From contig CALVYO010000020.1 in the NCBI GenBank assembly GCA_944372275.1, forward strand, positions 1 through 16,733: 16,733 nt of DNA, given 5' to 3'. Positions 1 to 6,183 of the stretch are shown piece after piece. Made by a program: the position numbers and the translations under genes. Positions within the stretch are counted from its first letter, which is position 1, and each line of letters begins with the position of its first letter. Source of the stretch: an uncultured Bacilli bacterium. GTDB taxonomy: Bacteria > Bacillota_I > Bacilli_A > RF39 > UBA660. The notes under the pieces are model-generated. The model was not told where the DNA came from and searched no databases. It saw only the letters and a list, made by a program, of their open reading frames with translations.

Positions 1-330
1 ATAGTGGATAATTTTAAAGAAGATGTGATAAAAGCCAATGAAGATAAATTAGTAGTAGAATGGATAAGTCGTGAAGAGGAACAAAAACAATATGAAGAAG
101 TAATGTATGAAAAAGGGCTTAATCAAGGTTTATCAGAAGGAATTATCCAAGGCAAACAACAAGGCTTGAAAGAAGGTATCACTCAAGGCAAAGAATTAGG
201 CATCACTCAAGGAATCGAACAAAATAAACAAGAAACTGCTAAAAAGATGTTAGAATTAAATATGGATTTAGAAACAATTAGTAAAGTCACAAGTTTAACT
301 ATAGAAGAAATTGAAAGTTTAAGAAATTAA
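1..330 (+). CDS. Rpn family recombination-promoting nuclease / putative transposase, C-terminal part (5' end outside window)
   Basis: The reading frame is open from the first base, so the gene begins upstream; only about 109 C-terminal residues are seen. They are Glu/Lys-rich, then carry a run of Gly/Gln-spaced repeats (GLNQGLSEG, GIIQGKQQG, GLKEGITQG, GITQGIEQ) and end in a short helical segment, ELNMDLETISKVTSLTIEEI. This repeat-plus-'L..I.KVTGLT.EEI..L' tail is typical of PD-(D/E)xK Rpn/PDDEXK-transposase-like proteins, which nick or cut DNA and promote RecA-independent recombination. The catalytic domain lies outside the window, so the assignment rests on the tail alone. The stop codon sits inside the stem of the terminator at 314-340. 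Confidence 0.72.
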   Translation: MVDNFKEDVIKANEDKLVVEWISREEEQKQYEEVMYEKGLNQGLSEGIIQGKQQGLKEGITQGKELGITQGIEQNKQETAKKMLELNMDLETISKVTSLTIEEIESLRN

Positions 331-340
331 ACTTTTTTTT
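314..340 (+). terminator. Rho-independent terminator of the Rpn-family gene
   Basis: A 9-bp stem (AAAGTTTAA 314-322 / TTAAACTTT 327-335) closes a GAAA tetraloop and runs into eight T (333-340). The TAA stop of the upstream gene (328-330) lies in the 3' arm, so the hairpin is partly coding. The stem is AT-rich, but tetraloop and T-run are good. Confidence 0.7.
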
Positions 341-397
341 GATAAAAAAAAGGAAATCACCAACTTTTGGCTAATATAACTAATAGGAGGTGATAAA

Positions 398-601
398 ATG
401 AAAATGCATTATAAACGCGCAAAATATTTAAATGAAGAAATGCTCAAAGGAATTTTAACTACTATATTAGAAACCGAAGTTACTGACGTTGAAATATTGA
501 AGTTAGAAACTGATGAATATGGTAATGAACATTTATATGTAACAGCAAAACAGGATGATGAACCTACGATTATTCAAATTAATTTTAATTATAATGAGTA
601 A
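398..601 (+). CDS. Small hypothetical protein (67 aa)
   Basis: Unrecognised 67-residue protein. The start is well supported: AGGAGGTGATAAA places a near-perfect Shine-Dalgarno (386-392) at good spacing before ATG 398; a second ATG lies two codons on. No signal peptide or membrane segment; composition is acidic after a basic first dozen residues (MHYKRAKYL). The alternating pattern in the second half (VEILKLET, HLYVTAKQ, TIIQINFNY) suggests a small alpha/beta fold with two or three strands. It stands alone between the Rpn terminator and the recG promoter. No function can be given. Confidence 0.75.
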   Translation: MKMHYKRAKYLNEEMLKGILTTILETEVTDVEILKLETDEYGNEHLYVTAKQDDEPTIIQINFNYNE

Positions 602-609
602 GTAACTAA

Positions 610-638
610 TAGACAAACAAAAATATGTTTGGTATAAT
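610..638 (+). promoter_or_regulatory. Promoter of recG (TAGACA-N17-TATAAT, extended -10)
   Basis: TAGACA at 610-615, a 17-bp spacer and TATAAT at 633-638, preceded by TG (630-631) as in an extended -10. The predicted start point (about 644-646) falls at the Shine-Dalgarno of recG, so the transcript from it would have a leader of only about 12 nt. The -35 begins within 10 bp of the preceding stop codon. Confidence 0.6.
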
Positions 639-656
639 TTAAGAAAGGTGAAGTGT

Positions 657-2609
657 ATGGACATAGAAAATATTAAAGGAATTGGTACTAAAACAGCTAA
701 TATTTTAAGAAGATTAGGTATTAACAATAGTTATGACTTATTAACTTATTATCCATTTAGGTATGATATTATTAAAAGAACAGATTTAAATGTGGATAAA
801 GTAATTATTGATGGTATTGTAGAAAGTAATGCCATTGTCACATATTTAAAAAATCATAAAGATAAAATGCAATTTAGGTTAAATGTTGGTAAACTAATAG
901 ATGTTGTAATATTTAATCGCGGATTTTATAAAAATAAAATTGTTGTAGGAACTAAACTAACTGTGTTTGGTAAATATGATAGTAAAAAAAATATTCTTAT
1001 GTGTAGTGATATAAAATTTGGTTTATTAGGCAATAATATTCAAATAGAACCAGTTTATCACGTTACTACAGGAATAAACAGTAGTCAATTAAATAATATA
1101 ATTAAATTAGTTGATGAAGATGTTATAGATTATGTTCCAGATTATTTAAATGACAAATATGAATTGTTGAATAAAAAAGAAGCAATTAAAGAAATTCATA
1201 ATCCACATAATGAAGTATTGCTTAAACAAGCAATTAATAAATTAAAATATGAAGAACTATTTTTATTTATGTTAAAGATGAATTATTTGAAATCTAAAAA
1301 AATTCAAGATGGATTAATTAGAAATGTTGATAAAAATAAAGTATTAGAATTTATTGATAATTTACCTTTTAAATTAACTAGTGATCAAATAAAATCTGTC
1401 GAAGAAATATATTCTGATTTAACATCAAATAAGCGAATGAATCGATTATTACAAGGCGATGTCGGAAGTGGTAAGACAATCGTGTCTTTTATTGCATTAT
1501 ATATTAATTATTTAGGTGGATATCAAGGGGCTTTAATGGCACCAACCGAAATATTAGCACGCCAACATTATAATAATTTAATTAAATTATTACCAAATAT
1601 AAAAGTAGGATTGTTGACTGGAAAGTTGAAAGTAAAAGAAAAAAGAGAAATTTATAGTGGGTTGCAAAATGGAGATATTGATGTCGTAATTGGAACGCAT
1701 GCGTTAATAAGTGAAGATGTCAAATATAAAAATTTAGGATTAGTTATTACTGATGAACAGCATAGATTTGGTGTTAATCAAAGAAGTAATTTAAAAAATA
1801 AAGGTATTATGCCAGATGTCTTATATATGAGTGCAACTCCAATACCAAGAACATACGCTATTACATTATTTGGTGATATGGATATTTCAAGCATTAAAAC
1901 TAAACCAGCAGGTAGAAAAGAAGTCATTAGTATTTTAAAAAAAGAAAGTGAAATTAAAGATGTTTTAACTAAAATGTATGAAGAATTGAAATTAAATCAT
2001 CAAGTATACGTTATAGCACCTTTAATTGAAGAAAGTGAAAAAATATCATTAGAAAACGTAAAAAAATTGAAAGATAAAATGAATTTAGCATTTGGCAAAT
2101 TATATACGATTGATGTTATGCATGGTAAATTATCTAATAAAGAAAAAGAAGATGTCATGAATCGTTTTAAAAATAATAAAGTTCAAATATTAATTAGTAC
2201 AACAGTTATTGAAGTTGGTGTTGATGTACCTAATGCTACTGTTATGGTTGTATTTGATAGTTATCGATTTGGTTTATCCGCACTACATCAATTAAGAGGC
2301 AGAGTTGGTCGAAATGATTTACAATCTTATTTCATTATGATAAGTAATCAAGAAGCAGAAAGATTAAAAATACTTACTAAAACTAATGATGGATTTGAAA
2401 TAAGTGAGGCTGATTTTAAATTAAGAGGCAGTGGAGATTTATTTGGTACGAGACAGAGTGGTGATATGCAATTTAAGTTAGCAAATTTGAAACGAGATTT
2501 TAAAATGGTCGTTAAGGCTAAAGAAGATAGTCTAGAATTTATGAATAAAAAAGATTCTAAATATCAATATATTTTTGATGTTTTAAAACAGTTGGATAGT
2601 TTAGATTAA
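657..2609 (+). CDS. recG: ATP-dependent DNA helicase RecG
   Basis: RecG remodels stalled replication forks and Holliday junctions, driving branch migration on double-stranded DNA in the cytoplasm. An N-terminal wedge/OB-like region (roughly residues 1-220, with the opening helix-hairpin motif IKGIGTKTANIL) is followed by the helicase core: Walker A GDVGSGKT 267-274, Walker B DEQH 366-369, motif III MSATPIPRT from 391, motif V around STTVIEVGVDVPNA, and motif VI QLRGRVGR 545-552, with the RecG C-terminal stretch after it. I start at ATG 657 (650 aa) because AAAGGTG (644-650) is 6 nt upstream; an in-frame GTG at 648 sits inside that ribosome site. Bacterial RecG is usually about 670-690 aa, so this one is slightly compact. 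Monocistronic: own promoter upstream, and the next promoter starts 17 bp after the stop. Confidence 0.97.
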   Translation: MDIENIKGIGTKTANILRRLGINNSYDLLTYYPFRYDIIKRTDLNVDKVIIDGIVESNAIVTYLKNHKDKMQFRLNVGKLIDVVIFNRGFYKNKIVVGTKLTVFGKYDSKKNILMCSDIKFGLLGNNIQIEPVYHVTTGINSSQLNNIIKLVDEDVIDYVPDYLNDKYELLNKKEAIKEIHNPHNEVLLKQAINKLKYEELFLFMLKMNYLKSKKIQDGLIRNVDKNKVLEFIDNLPFKLTSDQIKSVEEIYSDLTSNKRMNRLLQGDVGSGKTIVSFIALYINYLGGYQGALMAPTEILARQHYNNLIKLLPNIKVGLLTGKLKVKEKREIYSGLQNGDIDVVIGTHALISEDVKYKNLGLVITDEQHRFGVNQRSNLKNKGIMPDVLYMSATPIPRTYAITLFGDMDISSIKTKPAGRKEVISILKKESEIKDVLTKMYEELKLNHQVYVIAPLIEESEKISLENVKKLKDKMNLAFGKLYTIDVMHGKLSNKEKEDVMNRFKNNKVQILISTTVIEVGVDVPNATVMVVFDSYRFGLSALHQLRGRVGRNDLQSYFIMISNQEAERLKILTKTNDGFEISEADFKLRGSGDLFGTRQSGDMQFKLANLKRDFKMVVKAKEDSLEFMNKKDSKYQYIFDVLKQLDSLD

Positions 2610-2625
2610 TATGTTGTGAAACATC

Positions 2626-2654
2626 TTGACAAATTAGTATTAATTCTCTATAAT
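2626..2654 (+). promoter_or_regulatory. Full-consensus sigma-A promoter of the 2661-2750 RNA
   Basis: TTGACA at 2626-2631, a 17-bp spacer and TATAAT at 2649-2654: both hexamers match the housekeeping consensus exactly. The expected start is about 2660-2662, directly at the first hairpin of the structured RNA, with no reading frame in between. Confidence 0.85.
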
Positions 2655-2660
2655 TATAAT

Positions 2661-2750
2661 TGCGTGGTAACACGCTTGGGTCTCTTACTACAATATTACG
2701 TGAGTTGGCCCAACCAAACCCCCTGAGCCCCTAGAAATAGGGGCATTTTT
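2661..2750 (+). ncRNA. Structured small RNA or attenuator leader, family not recognised
   Basis: A perfect promoter fires into about 90 nt of compact sequence that is far richer in G+C than its surroundings and ends in a strong intrinsic terminator; no ORF with a ribosome site fits. Visible structure: hairpin 1, GCGTG (2662-2666) / CACGC (2671-2675) with a GTAA (GNRA) loop; hairpin 2, TTGGG (2676-2680) / CCCAA (2709-2713) with inner pairs CTC 2682-2684 / GAG 2702-2704; a C-rich single strand CCAAACCCCCTGA (2714-2726); then terminator hairpin 2727-2744. The 5-nt CCCCT occurs twice (2720-2724 and 2728-2732), so AGGGG (2739-2743) has two possible partners, a typical switch arrangement. It may be a stand-alone sRNA, or a leader controlling the operon that starts 68 nt after the terminator. 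It does not show the conserved cores of SRP, tmRNA, 6S, RNase P or the common riboswitches I know. Confidence 0.7.
2727..2750 (+). terminator. Strong intrinsic terminator of the small RNA
   Basis: A perfect 7-bp GC-rich stem GCCCCTA (2727-2733) / TAGGGGC (2738-2744) closed by a GAAA tetraloop (2734-2737), followed by A and TTTTT (2746-2750). It is the most GC-rich hairpin in the window. Confidence 0.88.
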
Positions 2751-2817
2751 GATTATTAGTTTATGTGAATGATATTTTTATGATAAAATAAAGATATATT
2801 TATAGGTGGTGGTTATT

Positions 2818-3258
2818 ATGAATAAAATAACAATCGAATTAGATACAATTTTAGATAAAGGACTATTGGAATATTTAAAAACTATTGAAGGTATAGAAAA
2901 TTGTGATATAAATGAAGGAAAATTAGATATTGTTTATCAAGATAAATTGCCATTAATTATTATCATTAAAGAAGCATGTTTATATTTAGATATACTAAAA
3001 ATACCATCAATTTTATCATTTGATAAGCATTTAACTAATAAATTAGAAGAATATCAAATTGTAATTAATGATTTATGTTGTGAGTATTGCCTTAAAATGG
3101 ATATAGGAGAATTATTATACGTAAATGGTATTAACAGCGCTTATTCAGATTATGATTTTGATGATAAAGATAATGTTACTATTTATATTACATATGATAA
3201 AAACGTTATTTCTGAAAACGAATTAGATAATTTTAATAAGAAATTTAATGGAGATTAA
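2818..3258 (+). CDS. HMA-like (heavy-metal-associated fold) cysteine protein
   Basis: A 146-residue cytoplasmic protein. The second half resembles a heavy-metal-associated ferredoxin-like domain: IVINDLCCEYC (CxxC at 88-91), then YVNGINSAYSDYDF in the position of 'V.GV..V.VD', then VTIYITYDKNVISENEL matching the HMA pattern 'V.V.YD...IS...L'. The first half (KGLLEYLKTIEGIENCDI, KLDIVYQDKL) repeats the same layout without the CxxC, so this may be a tandem HMA-like pair with one degenerate unit. Metal binding is inferred from CxxC, not proven; similarity is weak. Start ATG 2818 is chosen because AGGTGGTGG (2804-2812) lies just upstream; in-frame GTGs at 2806 and 2809 are part of that ribosome site. 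First gene of an operon with the NUDIX and peptidase genes (next start 2 bp after this stop). Confidence 0.6.
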   Translation: MNKITIELDTILDKGLLEYLKTIEGIENCDINEGKLDIVYQDKLPLIIIIKEACLYLDILKIPSILSFDKHLTNKLEEYQIVINDLCCEYCLKMDIGELLYVNGINSAYSDYDFDDKDNVTIYITYDKNVISENELDNFNKKFNGD

Positions 3259-3259
3259 G

Positions 3260-3697
3260 ATGGTTAAAAGAGAAATTAGTGTAATTATTTTAAATGATAA
3301 AAATCAAATATTATTACAAAAAAGAAGTGAAAATAAAAGAAGTTATCCTAATATGTGGGCATTATGTACTGGGCACGTTGAAGAAAATGAGAGTTTTAAA
3401 GAAGCAGCAATAAGAGAATTAAAGGAAGAATTAGGGGTAAATATTAAGTTTAATGAATTATATTCATTAGCTGGCGGCAAATTCGATATATATGAAGAAA
3501 ATTTTATAACGAAATTTTATATTATCAATTGTAATTTGAATGAAAAGAATTTTATAATTCAAAAAGAAGAGTTATCTAGTATCAAATGGTATGATATTGA
3601 TAAAATAATTAATATGATAAAAAATAATAATAACACAATTGTGTATAAAAAAAATAGAATTATATTATTTGAATATTTATTAAGCGATAAGAGGTGA
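3260..3697 (+). CDS. NUDIX hydrolase
   Basis: NUDIX enzymes cleave nucleoside diphosphates linked to another group (ADP-ribose, NADH, oxidised nucleotides, isoprenyl diphosphates) using divalent metal. The whole NUDIX box Gx5Ex7REUxEExGU is intact at residues 38-60: G38, E44, then RELKEELGV. The N-terminal part (ISVIILNDKNQILLQKR, then YPNMWALCTGH) is like the isopentenyl-diphosphate isomerase-type and other general NUDIX proteins, so the substrate is open. Start at ATG 3260 (145 aa) is preferred since GGAG (3250-3253) is 6 nt upstream; ATG 3248 would overlap the previous gene and lacks a good site. The TGA stop is fused to the Shine-Dalgarno of the next gene (GAGGTGA), 3 bp away: translational coupling with the ART-like peptidase is likely. 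Confidence 0.88.
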   Translation: MVKREISVIILNDKNQILLQKRSENKRSYPNMWALCTGHVEENESFKEAAIRELKEELGVNIKFNELYSLAGGKFDIYEENFITKFYIINCNLNEKNFIIQKEELSSIKWYDIDKIINMIKNNNNTIVYKKNRIILFEYLLSDKR

Positions 3698-3700
3698 CTA

Positions 3701-4786
3701 ATGAAGTTTTATTGTTTTAATAGAAATAAAAATTATCAACAAGAAATAGAAAATATTATTGAAGATAAAAAGAAAGAAATTTTTGATTTTTTTGGCCAAA
3801 CTTTAGAAAATTTAGATTTTGATATTTATATTTATGATACTATTGAAGAACTAATTAATGGTTTAAAAAATAGGGAATTTAAGGATATGCCTTCATATAT
3901 GTGTGCTTGTCAAAAAGATGAAGATAACTCTTTAAATTTTTTCGAACCGAAGGATAGTCCTAGTGAAAATGAGTGGAGTAAAGCGGAATATGAAAAAGTT
4001 ATATTTCACGAACTTATTCATGCTGTTCAATATAATTTATATGGTAAACAACCAGAATGGTTAACTGAAGGTATAGCTAAATATTTAGATGGCACTTATT
4101 CTAAAGGAATTAAATATTTATTAGAAAATTATATTCATAAACATAAAATACCTTCTATGGACGAATTAGAAAATGAATTTGGTATGCACGATTATGATAG
4201 TTATAGTTATGCTTATTTAGTAGTTAGTTATTTAATTGAAACTTTAGGTAAAGGGAAATTTTTAGAAAAATTGTCTAGTAAAGATTTTAGTAAAAATTTA
4301 ATTTATGAAGCAATATGTTATTATAATAAGAAATATTTCAATGATGAATTTTATAATAGTGATTTATTAAATCCTAATTGGTTATTTCATGGGTCACCTT
4401 TATTATTAGATGAAATAAATTTAAATCAATCACATGATTCTTTAGGCCAAAAAGAAAACATTGATAAAGCTGTATTTTTAACTTCTTCAAAATTAATTGC
4501 TTCTGCATATGCATTTAAAGATAGCATAAAAAAGAATAGTGAAGGACTAAGATATAATTTTAATATTAATTCCTATTTAGAAAAACCAATAATGACTATG
4601 GAAAATGTAAAAATAGATGATAGTTTATATGGATATATTTATGTCTTTATCAATGATGGAAGTTTTAAAAATGAGCCAATTGGCTCATTACAATTTAAAT
4701 CTTATCAAAAAATAAATCCAATATTTTGTATTAAAGTTTATTATAAAGATTATGAACAAAATTATGAGGTAAAAAAGACTTTATAA
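3701..4786 (+). CDS. HExxH metallopeptidase fused to an ADP-ribosyltransferase-like (HGSP) domain
   Basis: A 361-residue soluble protein without signal peptide. Residues 1-220 look like a gluzincin/peptidase-MA type zinc protease: HELIHAVQ with zinc ligands H103 and H107 and catalytic E104, and third ligand E123 in PEWLTEGIAKYLDG. Residues about 225-350 form a second domain beginning LFHGSP (HGSP 230-233), then VFLTSS (258-263) and ASAYAF, ending in YGYIYVF-type strands; this H-G...Y/F-L-T...A..YA layout is that of ADP-ribosyltransferase-fold proteins (DUF3990/PolyVal-like). The ART assignment is by motif only. Coupled to the NUDIX gene upstream, which could act on ADP-ribose products; this is inference. 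SD GAGGTGA precedes ATG 3701. It ends the operon; terminator follows at 4796. Confidence 0.68.
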   Translation: MKFYCFNRNKNYQQEIENIIEDKKKEIFDFFGQTLENLDFDIYIYDTIEELINGLKNREFKDMPSYMCACQKDEDNSLNFFEPKDSPSENEWSKAEYEKVIFHELIHAVQYNLYGKQPEWLTEGIAKYLDGTYSKGIKYLLENYIHKHKIPSMDELENEFGMHDYDSYSYAYLVVSYLIETLGKGKFLEKLSSKDFSKNLIYEAICYYNKKYFNDEFYNSDLLNPNWLFHGSPLLLDEINLNQSHDSLGQKENIDKAVFLTSSKLIASAYAFKDSIKKNSEGLRYNFNINSYLEKPIMTMENVKIDDSLYGYIYVFINDGSFKNEPIGSLQFKSYQKINPIFCIKVYYKDYEQNYEVKKTL

Positions 4787-4795
4787 TTATTTAAT

Positions 4796-4825
4796 AAAAC
4801 TAAATTTAAAAATATTTAGTTTTTT
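4796..4825 (+). terminator. Intrinsic terminator of the HMA-NUDIX-peptidase operon
   Basis: A 10-bp stem AAAACTAAAT (4796-4805) / ATTTAGTTTT (4814-4823) with an 8-nt loop, continuing into a T-run (4820-4825). AT-rich but perfectly paired. Confidence 0.7.
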
Positions 4826-4870
4826 ATTTATATATTAGGAAAGATTTTTATAAAATCTTAAGCAAAATTA

Positions 4871-4916
4871 TGAATAATTAGTATAACTAAAGTGTGAATA
4901 ATTAATATAACTAAAG
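4871..4916 (+). repeat. Two 22-nt direct repeats just upstream of a promoter
   Basis: TGAATAATTAGTATAACTAA plus AG at 4871-4892 and the same 22 nt with one change (G to A) at 4895-4916, period 24. The second copy ends one base before the -35 at 4918. Position and spacing fit a regulator-binding site or an UP-element-like region for the downstream gene. Confidence 0.65.
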
Positions 4917-4917
4917 A

Positions 4918-4946
4918 TTGACAGATATATTGTTTTTATGTATAAT
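4918..4946 (+). promoter_or_regulatory. Full-consensus promoter of the Ig-like surface protein gene
   Basis: TTGACA (4918-4923), a 17-bp spacer, TATAAT (4941-4946). The leader to the ATG at 4986 is about 33 nt. Two direct repeats abut it upstream (4871-4916). Confidence 0.82.
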
Positions 4947-4985
4947 TAAATTGATAATAGAAGCATTTTGGTTGGTGAAGTTATT

Positions 4986-5858
4986 ATGAAGTTTTCTAAT
5001 GTTATTGAATTTATAAAAAAACATATTTTATTACTTTTGATTTTAATTATTTTTATTAGTGTAATTGTTATTATATTTTTTAGTAAAAATAATTTATTAA
5101 ATACACCTAAAACAAATATTGAATTATATGAAAATTTAAATTTTGAATTAAATAGTGAAGTTTATTTGTTATCTTTAATAAAAAAAGTTAGTAATGGTGA
5201 ACTTGTAACTGATAATTTTAAAATAGATACATCTATTCTTGGAGAAAAAGAATTAAAAATTAAATATATTAATGAAAAAAATGAAGAGAAAGAATATACT
5301 TTTAAAATTAATGTTGTTGATACTACTAAACCAGTTATTAAATATAAGAAGGAATTAACAACTACAATTGGAAATAAACTAGATTTATTAAAAGATGTAG
5401 TAGTAACAGATAATTCTGGCGAAAAAATATCAGTAGAAATAAATGGTGAATATGATTTTAATAAAGTGGGAAAATATACTCTTAAATATGTTGCCGTTGA
5501 TAGTAGTGGTAATAAGTCAGAAGAAGAATTTATATTAGATATTCTTAAAGCAACTATTAAATATAAAGGTTATTATGCTCAGTCTTCACCTAGTATTTCA
5601 GGAGGTTATCAATTTAATTCAGATGGAACTTTTAACTATTTTTATCAATTTTGTGAATTAGGAGAAGCATGTGGTGCTGGTTTACAAGAAGGCGTTTATG
5701 AAATAAAAGGAAATAAGATACTTGCTAAAACAACAGGAACTTATGATGATATGGGAGAACTTCAACCACATGATTATGAATTTGAGCTCACAATTGTAAA
5801 TGAAAATAAAATAATTGTTAATGGTAACACACTTAATTATATGGATAAGTTAAATTAA
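4986..5858 (+). CDS. Membrane-anchored extracellular protein with Ig-like (DUF5011-type) domain
   Basis: A 290-residue protein with a short basic N-terminus, one long hydrophobic segment (about residues 12-34: HILLLLILIIFISVIVIIFF) and a large outside part; there is no Cys after the hydrophobic stretch, so it is a membrane anchor, not a lipoprotein. Residues about 40-115 and 118-190 read as two beta-sandwich modules; the second has the DUF5011/Ig signature DTTKPVI, then VVTDNSG, then GKYTLKYVAVDSSGNKS. The C-terminal part (from YKGYYAQSS: GGYQFNSDGTFNYFY, GVYEIKGNKI) resembles a lipocalin-like beta-barrel and contains a Cys pair (CELGEAC) that could form a disulfide. Role unknown, probably envelope or adhesion. 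Start ATG 4986 follows a weak GGTGAAG site; an in-frame TTG at 4968 is less likely. Monocistronic. Confidence 0.75.
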   Translation: MKFSNVIEFIKKHILLLLILIIFISVIVIIFFSKNNLLNTPKTNIELYENLNFELNSEVYLLSLIKKVSNGELVTDNFKIDTSILGEKELKIKYINEKNEEKEYTFKINVVDTTKPVIKYKKELTTTIGNKLDLLKDVVVTDNSGEKISVEINGEYDFNKVGKYTLKYVAVDSSGNKSEEEFILDILKATIKYKGYYAQSSPSISGGYQFNSDGTFNYFYQFCELGEACGAGLQEGVYEIKGNKILAKTTGTYDDMGELQPHDYEFELTIVNENKIIVNGNTLNYMDKLN

Positions 5859-5881
5859 GACCAATAAAATTAATTAATATG

Positions 5882-5913
5882 AAAAATGAATAATTTAGTT
5901 TATTCATTTTTTT
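5882..5913 (+). terminator. Intrinsic terminator of the Ig-like protein gene
   Basis: A 12-bp perfect stem (5882-5893 / 5900-5911, core AATGAATAA / TTATTCATT) with a 6-nt loop TTTAGT, ending in seven T (5907-5913). Confidence 0.78.
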
Positions 5914-5958
5914 GATTTTATATTATAAAATGCAATTTGTAAAAAATGTTTTAATTAG

Positions 5959-6078
5959 AAATTATCAGAGGAAAAAATAAATAATGATATAAAAATATTT
6001 AAAACTAATGTTGATGAATCTATTTTAATTAGTGAAAATATTAGTGTAGATAAAAATGATGAAGTTTTTTTACTATAA
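5959..6078 (+). pseudogene. Coding-like fragment without a start (39 codons), possible gene remnant
   Basis: Within the 325-nt gap between 5858 and 6184, the frame 5959-6078 reads like protein: KLSEEKINNDIKIFKTNVDE, then SILISENISVDKNDEVFLL and a TAA stop. It is preceded in frame by TAG (5956-5958) and contains no ATG/GTG/TTG with a ribosome site. The amphipathic, charged pattern suggests the 3' end of a lost gene; I cannot name the family. The rest of the gap is a terminator (5882-5913) and the -10 of the R-M operon. Confidence 0.35.
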
Positions 6079-6150
6079 AACAACATTATTATAATGAGAA
6101 AATATTCTTGTTTTTAAATGAAAATTGATATACAATATTAAAGATTTATA

Positions 6151-6159
6151 TGGTATAAT
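6151..6159 (+). promoter_or_regulatory. Extended -10 promoter element of the R-M operon
   Basis: TGGTATAAT is an exact extended -10. No good -35 lies at 17 bp (TACAAT at 6131-6136 is poor; TTGATA at 6125-6130 is too far), as is usual for extended -10 promoters. The leader to ATG 6184 is about 18 nt and contains GGAAGGATGG. Confidence 0.5.
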
Positions 6160-6183
6160 TGTTATGGGAAGGATGGTATTGAT

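Noticed and set aside
2611..2624. Terminator of recG (ATGTT-GTGA-AACAT hairpin)
   Set aside because: Only 5 bp and not followed by a T-run.
2661..2690. T-box riboswitch core (GTGGTAACACGC resembles the GGGTGGTACCGCG region)
   Set aside because: The promoter lies immediately upstream, leaving no room for stem I and the specifier loop, and the downstream gene is not an aminoacyl-tRNA synthetase, amino-acid biosynthesis or transport gene.
2661..2750. Signal recognition particle (4.5S) RNA
   Set aside because: The conserved helix 8 sequences (AGGTCAGG ... GGAAGGAAGCAGCC) are absent.
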